Positions 30,760-36,475 of a stretch of 36,475 nucleotides of DNA are shown one piece after another. Every line of letters starts with the position of its first letter. Position 1 is the first letter of the stretch. The notes under the pieces were generated by a model. That model had not been told where the DNA came from, did not search any database, and saw nothing but the letters and a program-made list of their open reading frames with translations. The position numbers were made by a program, and so were the translations under genes. Source of the stretch: Chara braunii (taxonomy: Eukaryota; Streptophyta; Charophyceae; Charales; Characeae); the NCBI GenBank assembly GCA_003427395.1, contig BFEA01000121.1, forward strand, positions 2,542,953-2,579,427. Direction: 5' to 3'.

Positions 30760-31917
30760 CTACGTCAATATGTTTTTGAGGGCCTGAACCGCGACCTTTC
30801 GCTCCTCGGTCCAATCCACTGTCCCTTCTTGACGAATCATGGCCTGGATGGATTCCGCTATCTTGGCGAAACCCTTGATGAAGATTCTCCAAAATCCGAC
30901 AACCCCTGGGAAGACTCTTACTTCCGTTGTGGTACGCAGAGGTGTTGGCCACTGGGAAATTTTGTCGGTTTTAGTTGGGTTCGGTTTCCTACCGTACAAC
31001 CCGCAACGAAACCCCAAGATGGTCACCTCCGGGACTGCAAGGATACTCTTGGGGGTGCTAGCAGTAAAATTGTATACTTTGAACATGCGAAGGATCTCCT
31101 TGATGACCAGCAAGTGGTCGCATACACTCTTTCTGACTTCGGGCTGAATCTTTGTCTCATCCTTCTCCCGCGCGCCTTTGATTGGATTGTCATCAATGTA
31201 GGGCTCACACTTTGCTGGGAATATATCCTTAGTAACCGCGAGCATCCTCCTTTGTGTTGCTGCCACAACATTGGTGAAACCCATAGGGGTTACTTGTATT
31301 TGCAACTGACCTACTAGGGTATGCATGACCGTGTAGGAGCAGTTTCGGGCATCCAACGGGAGATGATCGTATTCGGAATAAAGATCTACCAGCGAGTAGA
31401 TGCTCCGACTGGCGTGAGACTCTGCCAGCAAGTTTGCCTAAGGAGATGACTCTTCATCCCGGATAGTCACAACATTTAGCTTATGCAGATCCTGAATTCA
31501 CATAAGCGTCTTGTTAGGTTTCCGAATACAACCACCTGTTTGCGTATGGAGATGCAGTAGCCTCGACGATGAAGGAGTCCATTTTCGCTCTACGCATGTC
31601 TATCACTTCGCCCAGTGTTCCAAAATCGTAGGCTAATCCTTTGTCATTTTAGCACTCGTGTTCGAGTGTGTGAATTTTGACTGGGATATCAACTTTTCAT
31701 CAAGTCGTCCTTTCTGATGATCATTGAAAGTGAAGGTCAGGAGAAACTCTTGGCACGCCTCCTTGATCAAGGGTGTTTCTTGCTTAGTGAGGAACTCCTT
31801 CACTCCTATCTTTATGGTATCTGTTATTTCGTTCGGTATTCGATGCCCCTCCGTCGCCCGTCTTTCTCTGATTACCCGGATGACTTTTTCTTCTCTTTCC
31901 ATAACTTTTTCCCTCAT
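30760..31917 (-). pseudogene. pol: Ty3/gypsy reverse transcriptase
   Basis: Minus strand. An N-terminal connector (31917-31633; CQEFLLTFTFNDHQKGRLD) matches the connector of the plus-strand RT at 12.5 kb. A poorly preserved stretch follows, with IQDLHKLNVVTIRD after a TGA at 31498-31500. A long open part (31431-30760) then has SLVDLYSEYDHLPLD, VTPMGFTN, the catalytic PYIDDNPIKG, VTILGFR, KTDKISQWPTPL, VRVFPGVVGFWRIFIKGF and MIRQEGTVDWTEE. Both Asp of YIDD are present. The sequence is clearly of the same family as the plus-strand RT and is the better preserved of the two. Confidence 0.88.
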
Positions 31918-32500
31918 CGCTCTAGCAGGACAGAGACGGGTTTAGCCTTCTTGCCTACTGGCTTATATTTGCGAACACTTCCTTCTGAGATCTTTCTTCT
32001 AAAAAATGAACGGCTGGGACCGCCCTGTGTGCCTCGGTAATTCGCGGTTGGATGCTCACCAGCTTTCCATTTAGGCAGTAACCCTTCCAGACTTTGCCTT
32101 CAAACTTGGCGAGCGCGACCAGGTCCACCCCTACCCTGCGGTACTTGATGGTCTTGATGAGTTGCAGCGAGTCGGGGATTTCTAGTGTTATTCCGGACTA
32201 CTCATTACGCACCTCTTTTGGTCTGGGTAGATTGGCGCCTAGCTCGACCTCCGTCTCCTTTTCTATTACCATAACGCCCAAAGCGTCATCCTCCTGCTTC
32301 GTTTTCCTCTGCGACAATCCTATCTTGACCCATTCTTTCTTACTGAATGTCTCCTCAATCATGATTTCTACTCTCTCTGTCATCCCTTCCATTCTTGCGA
32401 AGGCCCCCTTCCAGGAGCTCTCCTCAAAGGACAATGACCATGTTGCTAATTTCCCTTTCGGAGGATCGCCCCCTGTTCCAATGAGGCGGAGTAGCTCACC
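31918..32500 (-). pseudogene. Protease-RT connector
   Basis: Minus-strand frames with a Glu/Lys-rich content (for example 32434-32198) link protease and RT. They resemble the connector of the plus-strand copy in composition and position. No catalytic motif. Confidence 0.45.
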
Positions 32501-33126
32501 TCATCCTGTTACCGGGTCTTCTATGTCCACCATGTATGTCTTATCATGCAGGTGCATTCCTATCATTTCTACATTTGCATACCAAGGTTTTCCAAGGATT
32601 ATGTCATGATCCATCTCGTCCATAACGGTCATTCGTTGGAATGACCAGATGGATTCTTTGACTCCGGCCTTGACTCCGCACTTGGTGACATACCTGAAAA
32701 TGGGATCTCTCCGCCTGCTCCTCGGATGCTCCCTGTCGTCTCCTTGTTGACTACGCATCCAGTGATTTTTGCAAAGTCCTTTCGAATGAGACTGGTTTCT
32801 GCCCCTCCATCGACCAACGCATCCATGTGGTGGCTTCCAATTTGCACTTTTAGCTTCCTCATAGGTAGCGCATGGAAACTTAGTTTTGTTCTGGGTGGCG
32901 CCCTCACAACTTCCCCGCCTTCGCGATTTGGCAAGCTCAAACAAGTGTGTGCGAAAGCCTTCTCCAGGTCTTCTAGATCCTCGAAAATCCTCTGAAGGTT
33001 GGCGACTTCTTGTGGTGCCTCCCCCTCCTTTTCTTCTTCCTGAGGTTTCGGACTTTCCTCGACTTCTATTCTTCTGTGGCAACATGTTTCATCGACGAAG
33101 GTCGGGGAGGAGGTAGTGTGAGTCAT
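32501..33126 (-). pseudogene. Ty3/gypsy aspartic protease region
   Basis: Minus strand. One frame (33126-32629) gives an acidic N-terminal part and LKVQIGSHHMDALVDGGAETSLIRKDFAKI. A second frame (down to 32501) gives the rest: IWSFQRMTVMDEMDHDIILGKPWYANVEMI and a strand ending IEDPVTG. A frameshift near 32700 separates them. The expected D-S/T-G active site reads D-G-G here; the plus-strand relative keeps D-S-G. The flap and ILGKPW region supports the assignment. The fragment starts abruptly at about 33130, so gag is missing. Confidence 0.75.
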
Positions 33127-33344
33127 CGTTCGAAATGGATATGACCATCACCTGCATTGGAAAGCAGACCAGGGGCTCCACGTGGATGAGAGCGACAGGA
33201 GGACGCCTCCGCAACGGGTGCACACATCAAATGCACGACACGCAGGTGTGGGCGGAGTGCAGGCAGGTCGTGTGGCAAGCTTGAACGGAGACCATAATGA
33301 AGGGGGTGCAATGACTCCACATCGATGAAGGCGATGACGCGACA

Positions 33345-34440
33345 ATTTTGGAGTCATATGACTGCGACGACGTTGAGGGTGAGAACAATTGCAACTCCGA
33401 GGAATTGTTGGAGATTCGGCCCTTTGGGAGGAAGGTAATGAGTGGGCACGGGAGTAGGAGGAAGGGTTCTATGCAGAGAAATCGGCGGAACAAGAAAACG
33501 GACGACAACACTTGCGGGAGCGATGGCGAGGGTGCCAAAAATTTCTGGTCGGTCGGAGACACGATGACACTCGTGCGGGCGAAAAAGGATGAAGATCTGT
33601 ATTTCACAGACATGGGGCACAATTTTTGCCGCATGAAGAACAAAGAATGAAAGTGGGAGGACATGCGGTTGAGGTTGGGGAAGATGGGTGTGATCAGGAA
33701 GGACATCGACTGCGGAAAGAAATGGGACAACGTTGTCGAGCGCATCGGTCCGGCACCGCACGGGGCAGCGCGGGACCCTCCCGGCCGCGTCCCGTGCGGT
33801 GCCGGACCGATGCGCTTGACAACGTGATGCAACAATTAAAAAAGGTTCATAAGTTTTAGGAGCTCTTCGGCGGAATGGACTACTTCAAGCTTGCTTCATC
33901 GGCCAAGAGATCAGAGGGCTTCAACTTCGTCATGGACCGGAGCATGTACGACGAGATGAAGGCGATGACGAAGAGGACAAACCATCCATCCCACGAATGT
34001 GGCAGACACGGGGGCGCTGGGGGGGGTCCAGATGCCGGCGTGTCCTAGACGGGAGGGGAATCCATGGGCAGTGAGGGTGGAGGGGAGCCGATGGACGATG
34101 ATCAGGGGTCGGCGAAAGATTCGACATTCAGCATCGGGAGCACCGACGGTTCCGAGAAAAGGAAGAACATGCGACAACAGACCTTTGAGGTCGTCGCCGA
34201 AGTCATGGACAAACATGGAACGTTCATGGCGTGCACAGTGGACAGCGCTAGCAAGCGGCAGTGTTGTATGATGTTACAGCGGTGCGAAATCCTTGAGAGC
34301 GAAGTGGAAGTGAAGAGGAGACATTATGCTGCGGCGGATGAGGCAAACAAGATGATGTGCAATGCCCTCTGGAGATAGCAAAAGCCATCCGCGAAAGATC
34401 ATGGCGTCGTCGTTGCATGTTCGTCGGTTGCCCATTCTAG
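33345..34440 (+). pseudogene. Myb/SANT (trihelix)-like DNA-binding protein, broken
   Basis: An open part from 33348 leads to WSVGDTMTLVRAKKDEDLYF, HNFCRMKNKE, then TGA (33648, probably a lost Trp) and KWEDMRLRLGKMGV and DCGKKWDNV in the same frame: the Trp spacing and helices of a Myb/SANT-like or trihelix domain. An 84-bp palindromic insertion (33734-33817) interrupts after WDNV. Downstream, in the frame expected after the insertion, it continues MQQLKKVHKF, a TAG, then DYFKLASSAKRSEGFNFVMDRSMYDEM, an acidic linker and a coiled C-terminus (34064-34378) ending AKAIRERS in another frame at about 34440. Such genes encode transcription factors or transposon accessory proteins (as in PIF/Harbinger). 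I cannot tell which applied here. Upstream sequence from about 33130 may be its 5' part. Confidence 0.6.
33734..33817. mobile_element. 84-bp palindromic miniature element with 8-bp target duplication
   Basis: GACAACGT occurs directly on both sides (33726-33733 and 33818-33825). The insert is a near-perfect inverted repeat: GCGCATCGGTCCGGCACCGC on the left is matched by its inverse on the right, with a short GC-rich centre. Removing the insert and one duplication joins the two halves of the interrupted gene in one frame (WDNV to MQQL). An 8-bp duplication is typical of hAT transposition. It is far GC-richer than its surroundings. Confidence 0.8.
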
Positions 34441-35219
34441 GTCTGGAGCCACACGCTGTGCTTGTTGTGTCTTCTTTCCGGTGATGGAGACTTTCGTGTC
34501 CTACCTTTCCGTCCACTATCACTGCAACGTCGTCAACGATGCGTTTCCTTTGACAATTGCTCGCCGACACATTAGTGAGCGTCAATTAGCAAGAGGGCGG
34601 TTGTTTTTTTCGTGTCTAATATATATATATATATTTTTGTCTTTCGTATTCCTCCGCCGGTTGGCAAGTGGGGTGCTTCGTTAATGTTTTGCGAGCTGGA
34701 AATTGACAGAGCCACGCGTAAAGGTTGAGTTTTTCAAAGGTTCTGAAGGGCAACTTCAAATGGACTGGCCGCACTTTCATCGGATGAGAGCATTTCCACA
34801 AGTCGGACATTTGCCCACTTGATCTCCCACCGGTGATGATGGGTATGGACGTCACGACACATGAGACCAAACACTTGAGATCCATTGTGTTACGACCGAC
34901 CTTACCTGAGAGGACCTGTGAGGGTGGTTGATAGGGGGAGTGTGTTCCTTTATCGTCAGGGTTGATTTCCACGCCGCTGTCTGGTGTGCGATGTTTATGG
35001 GGGGGTGGGCTGGGGATGTTGGTGGGGTGGCGTTCTTGCCAGGACCCTTGGTGTCAAATTCGCTATTCAGCACCCGGGGGCAGGTGTTTCGGGCGTCGGG
35101 GGGGTGGGGGTTTGACGCCGCGAAATTCCCTTGAGAGCCACAAGGAAAATTCCTTGTGGGCCTTGCGGCTCAAGGAACTTGTAAAGAGTGTCCAACGACG
35201 CCCTATATAACTTGCTTTC
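34441..35219. other. No gene recognised; perfect palindrome
   Basis: A TA run lies at 34619-34636. CCACAAGGAA and TTCCTTGTGG (35138-35147 and 35150-35159) form a perfect 10-bp stem, extended imperfectly to about 35126-35178. CTATATAA at 35202-35209 looks like a TATA box, but only a decayed integrase fragment follows. Confidence 0.45.
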
Positions 35220-35760
35220 TTAGCTCTTATGAGCTCCGGAAGAAACTGAAGGAGGATTAGGTAGAACACACTGCCAAGGATCCTGCGTACATTTCCATCA
35301 TTTAGCAGCTGAAGGTTGATCCTAACAACCAGCCTGATTTTCACAAGTGTGAGGGTCTGTTGTTCCGATGCTATAAAAAATGACAAATTGTGTGTACCCA
35401 ACCAGAAACGTCTTCGAACTCAATTTTTGGATGTCGCACACGGTTGAAGTGGATAGTTTTGCATGCAAAAGACTTACGGAAACCTACTGTTACAATTTGA
35501 TTGGCCTGATGTGAAGGAACTGCTTCGAAATTTGTGGTTGAGTGTGAGGTCTGTCAATGAATCAAGGTCCCAAGGAAAAATTCCATCGGACTATTAAAAC
35601 CTCTCCCTATCCCTTCTGGTCCCTGTGAATTGGTCTCGATTGATTTCACCGAAATGGGAAAGATAAGTAACAAAGGAACTTCACAGCAGACCAACCAGAG
35701 TGACGAGGGTGCTTACGTGGCTATGGTGGACGGCATCTTCATCTTCTTGTTTGATGCTGC
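35220..35760 (+). pseudogene. Ty3/gypsy integrase N-terminal fragment
   Basis: Plus strand, several frames. SYELRKKLKED and DPAYISII.QLKVDPNNQPDFHKCEGLLF form the segment before the zinc finger. QFLDVAHG and KWIVLHAKD follow in different frames. CEVCQ (second half of the HHCC finger) is followed by a TGA and IKVPRKN, then LKPLPIPSGPCELVSIDFTEMGKI, which is the conserved entry to the integrase core with the first catalytic Asp. The rest of the core is missing after about 35760. It may belong to the same family as the RT remnants, but no RT is attached to it. Confidence 0.65.
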
Positions 35761-36149
35761 ACCTAGAAGACCCCAGTGGGGGTGCACTGCTTCAAGGAAG
35801 AGTTCAGGGAGGGATTACGCGCATGGCGGCCTGATAGAGGGGACATACCAGCTTTGCGTTGTCCTTTGAACATCGGGGCAAAGCACCGCTAGTCCGCCAT
35901 AGCCACAACCTTAGTAGGAGCAAGAATGTTTAGGACGGGGCTATGGTGGACCTCATGTGTTGCTAGTAAGGAGGAGATTCAAATTCTGGTTCTGGTTCAT
36001 TCTTTCATTATATTTGTTACGATCCTGGTCATTCCCAAAGTGTAAATTCACAATGAAAGACAATGCCACCCAATTGCGAAAGAAATGAAAGCACTTGCAA
36101 AGAGATAGAGACCAGAGAAGAGAGAAAGAAGAAGAAGAAGAAGAAGAAG

Positions 36150-36181
<32 letters not shown>

Positions 36182-36475
36182 GATGTACACCAGCAAGACC
36201 AATGACAAATCCCTCCTTCTCTCTCCACCTTCCTCCTCCTCCTTCACTTCGTCAATCTTATTCTTCTCCCAATAATAATAATAACAATGAGTGGATGAAC
36301 CAAAAAAAATATCCGAAGTTACCTCTTACTGCTGACTCAACAACAACAACAACAACCACAAGTCCACCATAGCTATGGCTTCCCTCCTTCTTCCTCCTCT
36401 CACATGCCTAGGCTATGGCGGACTGCTGAGGGCCCTGCCCTCCTGTCCAAAGGACAACCCAAAGCAGCTATGGCG
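35761..36475. repeat. (GAA)n tract and dispersed GGCTATGG(T/C)GGAC motif
   Basis: About 17 GAA units lie at 36128-36179. GGCTATGG(T/C)GGA or its inverse occurs near 35719, 35890, 35942, 36362 and 36413, with a partial copy at the very end. The motif resembles the core of the 54-bp minisatellite at 25 kb. There is no coding region here; frames through the GAA tract are low complexity. Confidence 0.6.

Noticed and set aside
30754-31317. Plus-strand ORF of 187 codons
   Set aside because: It is the antisense of the well-supported minus-strand reverse transcriptase.
35202-35209. TATA box before a gene
   Set aside because: Only a decayed integrase fragment follows, so no promoter function can be supported.
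1-36475. tRNA, rRNA or other structured RNA genes
   Set aside because: I looked for tRNA internal-promoter words and CCA-end structures; only the primer-binding site resembling a tRNA complement was found.

Overview
This is eukaryotic, repeat-dominated DNA with no intact host gene that I can recognise. The best guess is a plant-lineage (streptophyte) nuclear genome. The main clue is a primer-binding site complementary to the 3' end of plant tRNA-Asp, next to Ty3/gypsy-type gag-pol remains. Long AT-rich stretches, microsatellites, a ~170-bp satellite, a 54-bp minisatellite and a 245-bp assembly gap fit that. The species is not proven by the sequence.

Layout. 1-637 is AT-rich, low-complexity DNA. 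638-21321 looks like one very large, old, decayed Ty3/gypsy-type unit of about 20.7 kb. Its left repeat (638-7064) ends in CA just before a tRNA-Asp primer-binding site (7069-7086). The internal region (7087-13452) carries duplicated modules of an unknown protein, then gag, protease and reverse transcriptase (RT). A minus-strand gag/LTR-like fragment of another element follows (13453-14388), then a polypurine tract and a 381-bp MITE-like insertion. The right repeat (14957-21321) closes the unit. The two repeats are nearly equal in length (6427 and 6365 bp) and match in order, but are much diverged. Each carries a TATA-like box, an unknown ORF ('ORF-A'), a small ORF, a second unknown ORF ('ORF-B') and a highly conserved ~90-bp block with a polyadenylation signal. 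ORF-B is homologous to the modules repeated inside the element. Either the LTRs are exceptionally long and carry genes, or this is a tandem LTR-internal-LTR-internal-LTR arrangement.

21322-23310 is the minus-strand 3' end of a second, chromodomain-bearing Ty3 element (RNase H tail, integrase, chromodomain, stop, polypurine tract, LTR start). 23311-24534 has no recognisable gene. A (GT)n / gap / (AG)n block leads into a ~1.27-kb minisatellite (25030-26295) and a ~170-bp satellite array (27150-28545). 30168-33126 is a minus-strand protease-RT-RNase H remnant of the same Ty3 family as the element at 12.4 kb. 33345-34440 is a plus-strand pseudogene for a Myb/SANT (trihelix)-like DNA-binding protein, broken by an 84-bp palindromic element with an 8-bp target duplication. 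35220-35760 is an integrase fragment. The last 700 bp hold a (GAA)n tract and dispersed copies of a short motif.

Nearly every coding region is broken by stops or frameshifts. Several of the stops are TGA at positions where a related copy has tryptophan. The most unusual content is the long repeat pair with its own ORFs, and the module family shared between those repeats and the element's interior.
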